The notes under the pieces: model-generated
The model's input: the letters and a program-made list of their open reading frames with translations, nothing else
Told to the model about the DNA's origin: nothing
The model's database searches: none
Translations under genes and position numbers: made by a program
Shown here: positions 14,443-21,878 of the stretch, one piece after another
Layout: every line of letters begins with the position of its first letter
Position numbering within the stretch: position 1 is the stretch's first letter
From: Micrococcales bacterium
GTDB taxonomy: Bacteria; Actinomycetota; Actinomycetes; S36-B12; UBA5976
Assembly (NCBI GenBank): GCA_024640585.1
Contig: JAHEEQ010000034.1
Location: 1 to 21,878 of the forward strand
Length of the DNA: 21,878 nucleotides
Direction of reading: 5' to 3'

Positions 14443-14737
14443 TCGTTGATATCGTTCATTCCAATTAATCTAGCTCGACGGACAAAAAGGTTTATGAGTT
14501 GTTATGGATGAGTTTTGGAAGCAAGGCTCATGCAGTGAGCTCTAGGTCTGATATTCTTATGGATATATTTAATAAAAAAGGTTTACTACGGTAGCTTGGT
14601 TTTTTATCGATTCTGGCCCTATCTATGCCGAATAGTGGGTTGAGCTGGAGAACCAGGTTCAAACTAGTGTCACCCAGTGTTGGTGTCACGACCCTCCTCT
14701 ATAGAATTGCTTAAAAAGCAAAGTCAATGCCTACGCC
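14443..14737. other. Non-coding region upstream of dptF
   Basis: Almost 300 bases without a credible gene. A short inverted repeat, GCTCA and TGAGC, surrounds TGCAG near 14527-14541. Two GTGTCAC direct repeats and a candidate promoter lie close to dptF and are annotated separately. The rest is AT-rich and shows nothing I can assign. Confidence 0.4.
14667..14707 (+). promoter_or_regulatory. Candidate dptF promoter with GTGTCAC repeats
   Basis: TTGGTG (14680-14685) and TAGAAT (14702-14707), 16 bases apart, resemble a sigma-70 promoter about 30 bases before the dptF start. Direct repeats GTGTCAC at 14667-14673 and 14683-14689, spaced 16 bases, flank and overlap the -35 element. They could be sites for a repressor that keeps the restriction genes low. 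The matches are modest, so this is a proposal only. Confidence 0.35.
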
Positions 14738-16384
14738 ATGAGCACTATTACCCTTACAAAAGCCCTTGGCGTACTAGCCAAATCATCCCCGTTTTCGGTG
14801 ACTACGGTATCAAACCGACAAAAGGACGAACTTGATGACCTTAAAGCTTGGCTGTTTGTTCAGCAAGATATCGAGACTGATCTCCGTAAGCTCCTTGCTT
14901 CGCTTGAAGGGCCCACAATCGTCTTTCTGTGTGGCAGTAGCGGCGATGGAAAGTCGGAAATACTGACGAGATGCTTCAGTGAGTACCAGCAAAAATTCGA
15001 CTTTCATCTAGATGCGACACACAGCTTTGCACCTCATCAATCTGCAATACAGGCACTTGATGAGAAGTTTGATGACCATAAGCGTGGGTCTAAGCCCCTG
15101 GTTCTTGGCATCAATATTGGGATGCTTGCTAACTACTCTAATGAGGGAGATGCGCGCCACTCAGAGATAAAGGAATCTATTGATCGCTTCTTGAGTGGTC
15201 AATTGAACAAAAATCTTCGTCCAATTCCCGACGGAAATGTCTACTACCTTGACTTTGAGCAATACGCGAGATTCAACTTCCAAAAAGAGGGTGGTTCCTA
15301 CTCTGCCTTTGCCCGTACGCTGTTAAAAAAGTTAACAAGTGCCGATGTAGCGAATCCTTTTTTTCTTGTAGCAAAGAATGATGCCGAGTCACGTCGAGGT
15401 GATCAAAGGGTACTAGCAAATTACAAGTTGCTGTCTCTTGAAAGTGTTCAAGAGTTCATCATCACTCAACTGTTCAAGGCGAGATTGATCAAAGACCAAT
15501 TCATTACGACTCGAGCGCTATTGGACTTAATTCATCATCTTTTGGTTGGACCTGGATATCTCTTTGACAACTTGTTTATTGGAGATGACAACGAACTTGT
15601 GGCTCGTCTAAATGAATTTGATCCCGTCAAAATTCATACAAGAGAGCTTGATCAGTTTGTTTTGAAGTATGAACTTTCACTGCCAGATGAAAGATTGAAT
15701 GCTTTCCTAGATGCAATGGCTTATGAAGGAGTCTTTGTAGATAGGAGCAACATTAAGCAAGGTAGTGCAGCTTCATTGATTCGATTCTTTAGTCTGATGA
15801 AAAACGAAGATTTTGGAAACAATTTTCATCATGATTTCAAACCTATTTTTGAAGAGGAGTTGTTAGAGAGCTACGCCCAGGTTTGGAGGCTTCATAACGA
15901 GTTTGACAACAGTGCAGACAAGAAAAAAGAGCTTCGCAAGTTTTATTCACTAGATCTAATCTATGGGATTCAAAGGTATGCCAACAGAAATGCTCCAGAG
16001 TTGTTGAACATACAAGGTGAGCTTTTCCTTAGCTCTTTTGGCAAGGTTAAATTGACTGCTCCAGTTGAATTAAAGCCTGACTATGACGCGATTCATCAAA
16101 AAATGCATATCACCAGCTCACATTTCATGGCATATCTAAAAGTGGGTGATCAATCTCTAAAGCCAATAGCGATTAACTTGAATTTGTTTGAGCTCCTTCA
16201 AAAATTAAAAGATGGATATCGACCAAACAAGTACGACAAGAATGCAGTTGTATTGCTTGATGAAATTGTTGAGCAAGTGACTGATATGGCTAAATCAAGC
16301 ATGACCTTGAAGTTTTATGACGGCGATGTTCGTTACACCGCAAGACAAGATGACGGAATGATCGTTGTGAATGAGGGGTCCTAA
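14738..16384 (+). CDS. dptF: DptF, ATPase subunit of phosphorothioate-dependent restriction
   Basis: A 548-residue P-loop NTPase recognised as DptF (DndF), one of three proteins of the restriction complex that acts on DNA lacking the Dnd phosphorothioate mark. The Walker A motif is GSSGDGKS (66-73), preceded by IVFLC; GSSGDGKSE is characteristic of DptF. A hydrophobic strand with acidic residues (NVYYLDFEQYA, about 167-177) may be the Walker B region. The long C-terminal half is mostly helical with no recognised domain. ATG 14738 gives the usual DptF N-terminus but has no clear ribosome site. The stop TAA shares one base with the dptG start (TAATG), so translation is coupled. Confidence 0.93.
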   Translation: MSTITLTKALGVLAKSSPFSVTTVSNRQKDELDDLKAWLFVQQDIETDLRKLLASLEGPTIVFLCGSSGDGKSEILTRCFSEYQQKFDFHLDATHSFAPHQSAIQALDEKFDDHKRGSKPLVLGINIGMLANYSNEGDARHSEIKESIDRFLSGQLNKNLRPIPDGNVYYLDFEQYARFNFQKEGGSYSAFARTLLKKLTSADVANPFFLVAKNDAESRRGDQRVLANYKLLSLESVQEFIITQLFKARLIKDQFITTRALLDLIHHLLVGPGYLFDNLFIGDDNELVARLNEFDPVKIHTRELDQFVLKYELSLPDERLNAFLDAMAYEGVFVDRSNIKQGSAASLIRFFSLMKNEDFGNNFHHDFKPIFEEELLESYAQVWRLHNEFDNSADKKKELRKFYSLDLIYGIQRYANRNAPELLNIQGELFLSSFGKVKLTAPVELKPDYDAIHQKMHITSSHFMAYLKVGDQSLKPIAINLNLFELLQKLKDGYRPNKYDKNAVVLLDEIVEQVTDMAKSSMTLKFYDGDVRYTARQDDGMIVVNEGS

Positions 16385-17697
16385 TGTTTCCTATTTCAAG
16401 TGAACTTAAAGTCCGCAATAACCTGCTGGACAGTTACTTTCCTTTGCGCAACAAAGGAAACGAATTTGACTGGGACAAGGTCACAGGCTTGGTCTTAAGT
16501 CATGCTTTTAAAAGCCAAGTAAGCAAGTATGAATTTGAGGCGTTTCGTGAAGATTGCAAGCGACGCTTACTCACTTCGCTTGAGTCTCCTGAGTTTTGGG
16601 ATGTGCTCGATCGCATTTACTTTGAGAATCAGGATATTTTCAAATTTTCTCCATTGTTTCTGTTGTTCAATGCTCAGTTTGCGAATATGGGGAAAAGTAA
16701 GTTAGGTCCTGCGAATTGGAGATTGGGGACTTTATTTACAAGTTTGTTGGCAAAGTTTTCTATTTCAACGCCACCTCAAGATCGCTTGAACTTTATCGAG
16801 CAAGAGATGCTTGATGTTCTTAAGGAAAAGATTGAGCCTTTGACTCAGAATCCGTTTGGTGAGGAGCAGCCTTACTTGCCTTACCTTGCGGATGCATTTC
16901 AGCGAGACATGCATTTCCTAGCGGAGCACCCCAACTATTTGCTACAAGAGTTGGGTAACACATTGAAGCTCTATGCGTTTTCGTACTGCTCTCAGTTGGC
17001 ATTGAATGTAAGAACTTGGCGCGATGGTGAGCCAAAGAGCAAGCCTCTGTTTTTCATCCTGGATACAGAAAAAGCGAGCTTAGAGCGCTACAAGATTCAG
17101 CATGATGGGTATAAGAAATTTGCAGCAATGAGTGTCTTTCTGTTTCCAGTTTTATCTGCCCTTGAAGTGCTTCAAGTTGGCGATAAGAAAAGACCACTGT
17201 GGCAAATTTATTCAGATGTTGAAAATTCGTCAGAAAAGGGTGAGGTTTTCAATAGGTTGAAGAAATACGTTGAAGACTTCACTGCAGATCGTCGCCTAAG
17301 AACGCGTACCAGTCCTGAAAACATTGAACAAGTTTTTAGACAAATGGAGGAAGTCGCCATCGAGCAGTTTGAAGATTCCAAAACTGAAAGAGCGAGCGTC
17401 AATAAAAAGTATGTCAAAGAGCTCGAAGACAAAATTTGTTCTGACTTTATTCAATCCAGAGGACGTTCAGGGCGGGTGCTTGTTCTTAACCAAGACTACT
17501 TGTTGCTGATGACCAACTTGGCAATTGGTGTGAGACCAAAACTAAGGTTGCATGAGTTGATTATGGAATTTGAGCAGCGCGGTTTTTATGTGGATAACCA
17601 AACGAAGCAAGCCTTGGTTGCGTTTTATGAGCGCATGGGGAATGTTGAGCGTATGAGTGATAGCGGAGATGCGGTTTATGTCCTCAAGACAGTTTGA
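16384..17697 (+). CDS. dptG: DptG, phosphorothioate-dependent restriction subunit
   Basis: A 437-residue protein recognised as DptG (DndG), a component of the Dnd restriction complex with no assigned enzymatic motif. The family is recognised by the N-terminal VRNNLLDSYFPLRNKG and the C-terminal stretch LHELIMEFEQRG, FYERMGNVERMSDSGDA. A charged region around 300-360 may form a coiled coil. It is thought to hold the complex together with DptF and DptH. It overlaps dptF by one base and dptH by 20 bases, so the three genes form a tightly coupled unit made in fixed proportion. Confidence 0.92.
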   Translation: MFPISSELKVRNNLLDSYFPLRNKGNEFDWDKVTGLVLSHAFKSQVSKYEFEAFREDCKRRLLTSLESPEFWDVLDRIYFENQDIFKFSPLFLLFNAQFANMGKSKLGPANWRLGTLFTSLLAKFSISTPPQDRLNFIEQEMLDVLKEKIEPLTQNPFGEEQPYLPYLADAFQRDMHFLAEHPNYLLQELGNTLKLYAFSYCSQLALNVRTWRDGEPKSKPLFFILDTEKASLERYKIQHDGYKKFAAMSVFLFPVLSALEVLQVGDKKRPLWQIYSDVENSSEKGEVFNRLKKYVEDFTADRRLRTRTSPENIEQVFRQMEEVAIEQFEDSKTERASVNKKYVKELEDKICSDFIQSRGRSGRVLVLNQDYLLLMTNLAIGVRPKLRLHELIMEFEQRGFYVDNQTKQALVAFYERMGNVERMSDSGDAVYVLKTV

Positions 17698-20600
17698 AAA
17701 ATTTCTTGCCAATTGCTTGATCCAATGGGCAAGCGAGGCAATACAGCCAGGTTTCCGCTATCAGTTCAAATCACCTGACGTAGATAACTCTAGCCTTCTG
17801 TTCCAAGCTTTCATAGAGCACTCTGGCGGAAAGACTATCACCTATCGTGAGCATCAGCATCCATATGTTGAATGCAACGGGACCAAACTCATTCCAGTTC
17901 TTCATCACGAAGACGGTAACGGGTTTACTGAAAATTACATCTCTCATTTGCGGGATCAGATTGCAAGCCGAAATGATGTCTTTTCATCTGCGTCTTTGTT
18001 CATCATTCATAACAGCATGTTGGATACGCTGATAAACAGTGCTATGGATGTTGCAACAAGAGAAGCAATTTGGCATCCAGCAACCTTTTCAGAAAAGCTG
18101 AAATCATTAATTCCACCTGGTAGTGGTACTGCCTCACTTTTTAAGTGTCTTCTCGAGGACCAGTTAGACATCATTGTTGAAGAAGGGGCAACGGTTTTTG
18201 GCTTTAAACCGCTGTTTCACTCATTAGATACTGGGCAACTTAACTTCGCAGAATTGAGCTTGTTTAAAGATCCCATTCTGCTAACACTTGGTGGACAGCC
18301 TAACCAAGTACGAAATCGAATCGATGCAAATAGACAGTTACGTCGCCATATCGAAGAGCAAGTAGAGCATTACGGCGACATCCTCGAGACCGTTCTGCCC
18401 AAGTTCAGTCCCAAATTTATACAAGAACATTTCTACGACAAAAAGGACTGGCTAAGTCTTCCCTTTGAAGATTACCTCAGTGCGCAAGAGAGTAACAAAG
18501 CGCAGGGTCTTCAATTTGATCGTATTGATGTCTCAACTGGTAGTTCGTTTACTCGTGCAAAGAGCGGTACCAAAGCTGGCCAGAAAGAACAGAGCGTTCT
18601 CATACAGGTACCGCCTGGTGAGGCCTTAGCTAATTTAGAGTTCGTCTTTCAAGGAAATGACCTTCAGGACAGCCAAGTTGTATTACGGCATAACAAAATT
18701 CTTCAGCAAACGCTAACTCCTGCAGTTAGCCGAATGGGTGGAAAAAACTCTAGGATTCGACTTGCAGTTCCATTTTCTGGAAATCCCACATTTTTTAGTG
18801 TTGAGCTCAAAAGAGAAAACACTTCTGAAGAGTACAAATTTAGATGCTTGCTTGTGCAGCAAGATTCTTTCTTCTTGGAGGAAGCAAAAAATTGTTTCAG
18901 GATTGAGCCTGCAAAAGAGCAAGTGACTCTCCAAGTGGAAGAGAACTACTTCCGCATAGCTAGCTTGGGAGATCAAGAATTCAAGCTGCAAGAAGATCGG
19001 AGTGAAATTGATTGTTCGCAGTTTGCTCTTGTGGATTTTGAAGAGCAAGCTACTAAGAATGAATTGATTCAATTCATCATTCTTTCTGGTCAAAATCGTT
19101 TAAAAATAAACATTGAAGGACCAAGTGCCCAAGAAACAATTAGCGTTCCGCTTCTCTTTGAAAAAGAGCGAGTCATCAAATTATTCAATGATGATGCTAA
19201 TGCTGAGTATTCGAAAGGTAAGCATCGGATCGTTTTTGAAAACGCAGAACACACTGTTATTGGAGTTCGCCAGCAATTGCTGGACTATGAGGCCGACTCG
19301 ATTTCCAAAGGACTTTTGGCGGTTAATGATGGTGATAAGGATCTTGGTCTTGAAACGCTTTTAGCTACTCATCCAGATGTGTATCAGTCCTATAAGGCTT
19401 TGTTTGATTACTATAGTAAGCACAAAACGCTCCCTAGCTTAGTAGCTTGGGGGACTGAGTACCGAAGACTTGTTGCCGATGTCTTAAGTGCTTATGAAGA
19501 TGTAATTAACGCGATTGAGATCGATCGTGTATTGACGAATGAGCAAAAAATGTTGATGCGGATTGGTTTGCATCGACGTGATGGAAAAGAGCGCTTGATG
19601 CCAATTCATCCGCTTGTTCTGTCATATCACTTGGACTTAGTGTCTTCTATTGATAGAGAGAAAAAATCTTCAGACAGTCTCTCATTTTCTGAATTGCCTG
19701 ATGTCACGCTGAACAGACTGGTTGCATCTGGGTTGATGCCCTTTGTGCCACACGCTGTACACGGTTACGCATATTTAGCCCCCGTGCGTGACAACAGGTT
19801 CTGGCTTGACATCATTCCCCAAAAGGATGTCAGTCATAGCTTTGTTCGTCGCTTGGTCAAGGATAAGCTTTCTGAATTTATTTACGCATACTCGCGAATT
19901 TTCTCTGCGGGTAATACGGGTCCGTTGATCATCAATGCGATTCACCAAGGGCAAGCAGAAGAGCTGTTCCTTGGCGTTATAGATCACTTTAAAAAGCACA
20001 AAGAGAAGTCAATTCCAATTCATGTGAATCTTTATGACGATAAATTACAACAAAATGATTTCGATAAGTTTGCTGAATCAGGAAAGCTTGGTGAGCTCAA
20101 AGTTTGGCTCGAACTGAATTCAAGCGACTTTCGGGCTGAGTCTGATCTCTTAATCGATTTGATTCGTGGTCGTCTCACTTACAGTAAGTTTGAAACGCCG
20201 CAACAAGGTCAAAGTTTGAAGTATGCCCACTTGGCGTTCTTCAGAAACAACGCTCCTGTCGAGTGCATTAACGTAAAAATCCGTGAATCATTGAGTGGTG
20301 TTTTATGTAACGGATTGATATCTGGCGAGGCTGCTGAAACTCAGGGCGACTCTTACTTCACTTCTTTTGGATTGAGAAAAGTAGATGTAGAGGCTAATCA
20401 ACCACTTAGACTGGCTCAGTCGATTGGCTCACTTTGGGGGCCATCTATTCTTCCAAACGCTCAGTACCATGGGCTTGGGATTGGATTAGCTGTTAGTTCT
20501 GATTTCAAAGAACTGCTAACTAGATCCTATGACAGCGCACTCTGGACAACAATCATTGATCCAAAAGTTACGTTAGATTTCTTTACTGCTCAAAAAGACG

Positions 20601-21878
20601 TTGTATTGATTCACTACTCTGACCAGTACACAAGTAGCTCTGGATATGATGCTATTACAGTGACTAAACAGGTCGATTTATTTGAGCATCTACTAAACAA
20701 AGATAGTCGTGTCACAACTGAGAGATTGCTGTCTGAATTTAATGCATTCAATGGCGAATGGCTGTTGAAAATGTTGACAGCTCAGGCTACAGAACGCAAG
20801 GAAAAACACGGAATCATTGGCGCTTACAAGTTTGTTAGTGCAATGCTTCGTGACTCTGATATCAGTTGGGTTCCTTTATCTGTTGCTGAGATGATTCGCG
20901 TCTCGGGCAACATCGGTTTGAAAATGAGCGATAGTGAATTTTCCCGTGTAGTTCATGGATACAGAAAGGGAGCGATTTCTGATGACGTACTTTTTGTAGG
21001 CTTTAAAGACGATAAGTTGTATTTGCTTCCATTGGAGGTGAAAACTGGATCTCGACCTGACTTTAGCTATGCTGGCCAACAGGCGCTCGAATTGGGGCGT
21101 TATCTAAAAGAAGAGGTGCTTGGCCCGGACACACTCGCGTCACGTCTTTACAGATCACTATTTATTCGTCAAGTCCTGATGCAGGTTGAAAAATTTAAGC
21201 TGTATCAGGTTTTGGATGAAACTCGACTTCATCAACTGCTTGATCGGCGAGAGTGGTGGCAACAGGGGGACTATGGGTTGGGCTCTGTGTCTGAGTTCGC
21301 GGAAGGAATAGTTCTGGCGCATATCGAATCCAGTACGTTTTTCTCTCCTGTCTACGAACGTAAAGATAGCTTGATCCAGATCCAGCTTCCATATGGTTTG
21401 CTACCTGACCTAATCAGCGCCGATTCAGGCGAGGCACTTTCCAAGCTCGTTAAAACATGCAATGTTCCTGAGGACTTGTTACTTGGAAAATTGCAGACGA
21501 AGCAGCCTGTTGAAAAAGCTGAAATAAGCGATCCTCCTGCAGTGCTAACGCGTACTGAACAGCCTAATAAAGAAACCCAAAGCTCATTTGCCCCTGTTGT
21601 TGAAGATTTGACTAATCGTATTGTCCCTGCCTCCGAAGAGGCGGGCCCTCTAAAGGTTTTGATTGGGCATGATTCAGCCAGAAATCAACCACTTTTTTGG
21701 GAGCCAACCAATACAGCAAAGTTCATGAATACCAATACCGGAATTATTGGGACCATGGGAACGGGTAAGACGCAATTCACCAAGTCATTGGTGACTCAAT
21801 TGATGCGTAGTAAGGCTTCTAATGTTGATGGGGGCCCGATAGGACTTTTGATTTTTGATTACAAGTCAGACTATGTTG
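17678..21878 (+). CDS. dptH: DptH, nuclease/translocase subunit of phosphorothioate-dependent restriction (3' end beyond window)
   Basis: The reading frame is open from ATG 17678 to the window edge, 1400 codons with no stop; members of this family are larger, so a few hundred codons are missing. The N-terminus (MSSRQFEKFL, then QPGFRYQFKSPD) matches DptH. A PD-(D/E)XK-like nuclease signature is seen at D1102-D1103, then E1120-V-K1122 in LPLEVKTG, with Q1134-Q1135 downstream. A HerA/FtsK-type ATPase starts later: Walker A GTMGTGKT at 1358-1365, then LLIFDYKSDY at the edge. So it likely drives DNA movement and cleavage. The start overlaps dptG by 20 bases. I saw no frameshift at the positions checked across the gene. 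Confidence 0.9.
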   Translation, partial: MSSRQFEKFLANCLIQWASEAIQPGFRYQFKSPDVDNSSLLFQAFIEHSGGKTITYREHQHPYVECNGTKLIPVLHHEDGNGFTENYISHLRDQIASRNDVFSSASLFIIHNSMLDTLINSAMDVATREAIWHPATFSEKLKSLIPPGSGTASLFKCLLEDQLDIIVEEGATVFGFKPLFHSLDTGQLNFAELSLFKDPILLTLGGQPNQVRNRIDANRQLRRHIEEQVEHYGDILETVLPKFSPKFIQEHFYDKKDWLSLPFEDYLSAQESNKAQGLQFDRIDVSTGSSFTRAKSGTKAGQKEQSVLIQVPPGEALANLEFVFQGNDLQDSQVVLRHNKILQQTLTPAVSRMGGKNSRIRLAVPFSGNPTFFSVELKRENTSEEYKFRCLLVQQDSFFLEEAKNCFRIEPAKEQVTLQVEENYFRIASLGDQEFKLQEDRSEIDCSQFALVDFEEQATKNELIQFIILSGQNRLKINIEGPSAQETISVPLLFEKERVIKLFNDDANAEYSKGKHRIVFENAEHTVIGVRQQLLDYEADSISKGLLAVNDGDKDLGLETLLATHPDVYQSYKALFDYYSKHKTLPSLVAWGTEYRRLVADVLSAYEDVINAIEIDRVLTNEQKMLMRIGLHRRDGKERLMPIHPLVLSYHLDLVSSIDREKKSSDSLSFSELPDVTLNRLVASGLMPFVPHAVHGYAYLAPVRDNRFWLDIIPQKDVSHSFVRRLVKDKLSEFIYAYSRIFSAGNTGPLIINAIHQGQAEELFLGVIDHFKKHKEKSIPIHVNLYDDKLQQNDFDKFAESGKLGELKVWLELNSSDFRAESDLLIDLIRGRLTYSKFETPQQGQSLKYAHLAFFRNNAPVECINVKIRESLSGVLCNGLISGEAAETQGDSYFTSFGLRKVDVEANQPLRLAQSIGSLWGPSILPNAQYHGLGIGLAVSSDFKELLTRSYDSALWTTIIDPKVTLDFFTAQKDVVLIHYSDQYTSSSGYDAITVTKQVDLFEHLLNKDSRVTTERLLSEFNAFNGEWLLKMLTAQATERKEKHGIIGAYKFVSAMLRDSDISWVPLSVAEMIRVSGNIGLKMSDSEFSRVVHGYRKGAISDDVLFVGFKDDKLYLLPLEVKTGSRPDFSYAGQQALELGRYLKEEVLGPDTLASRLYRSLFIRQVLMQVEKFKLYQVLDETRLHQLLDRREWWQQGDYGLGSVSEFAEGIVLAHIESSTFFSPVYERKDSLIQIQLPYGLLPDLISADSGEALSKLVKTCNVPEDLLLGKLQTKQPVEKAEISDPPAVLTRTEQPNKETQSSFAPVVEDLTNRIVPASEEAGPLKVLIGHDSARNQPLFWEPTNTAKFMNTNTGIIGTMGTGKTQFTKSLVTQLMRSKASNVDGGPIGLLIFDYKSDYV

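Noticed and set aside
17847..21392. Several short reading frames on both strands (such as 18713-19093, 20876-21079 and 21195-21392)
   Set aside because: All lie inside the uninterrupted dptH frame and show no recognisable protein.
17678..21878. dptH as a pseudogene or frameshifted gene
   Set aside because: Frame checks across the gene and the intact nuclease-like and Walker A motifs show one open frame to the window edge; it is only cut by the window.
1..21878. CRISPR array or insertion sequence
   Set aside because: No regularly spaced repeats of CRISPR type, and no transposase or terminal inverted repeats of an insertion sequence, were found.

Overview
The window reads as the genome of a proteobacterium, most likely a betaproteobacterium of the Burkholderiales. 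This is inferred from the style of the TRAP transporter and catabolic genes and from the tRNA-Asn-like sequences; no rRNA or other marker gene is present. It is an accessory region built from two neighbouring genomic islands.

Island 1 (about 146-7925) is a catabolic cassette. A divergent GntR/FCD-family regulator (382-1044, minus) faces a plus-strand operon. The operon holds a complete TRAP transporter (small and large membrane subunits and a periplasmic binding protein), a D-2-hydroxyacid dehydrogenase, an RraA-family aldolase-like protein, a PfkB sugar-acid kinase, an SDR oxidoreductase and a 2,4'-dihydroxyacetophenone-dioxygenase-like cupin. It closes with a strong intrinsic terminator at 7897-7926. 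Together these genes look like uptake and breakdown of a sugar acid or hydroxy acid. The substrate cannot be read from the sequence.

Both ends of island 1 carry a minus-strand fragment of the 3' half of a tRNA-Asn-like gene (146-190 and 7926-7963). Each fragment is followed, at identical offsets (102 and 114 bases), by paired CGTGTAAT repeats and then by an AAAAGTTGC palindrome. I read these as two related attachment regions of tandemly integrated elements. Island 1 has no recombinase of its own.

Island 2 (from 7926 past the right edge) carries defence and DNA-damage genes. These are a DUF3644-like protein, an uncharacterised minus-strand protein, a tyrosine recombinase (minus), an SRAP/YedK-type abasic-site protein, umuD and umuC under a LexA box, a zinc-ribbon/alpha-beta-hydrolase protein, and then dptF, dptG and dptH. 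The last three are the restriction module of the Dnd DNA phosphorothioation system. They overlap end to end, and dptH is cut by the window edge after 1400 codons. The dndBCDE modification genes are not in this window and are expected beyond the right edge or elsewhere in the genome.

The most notable points are the duplicated attachment architecture, the placement of SOS repair genes directly before a phosphorothioate-dependent restriction module, the combined nuclease and translocase motifs in DptH, and the unusual hydrolase between umuC and dptF.
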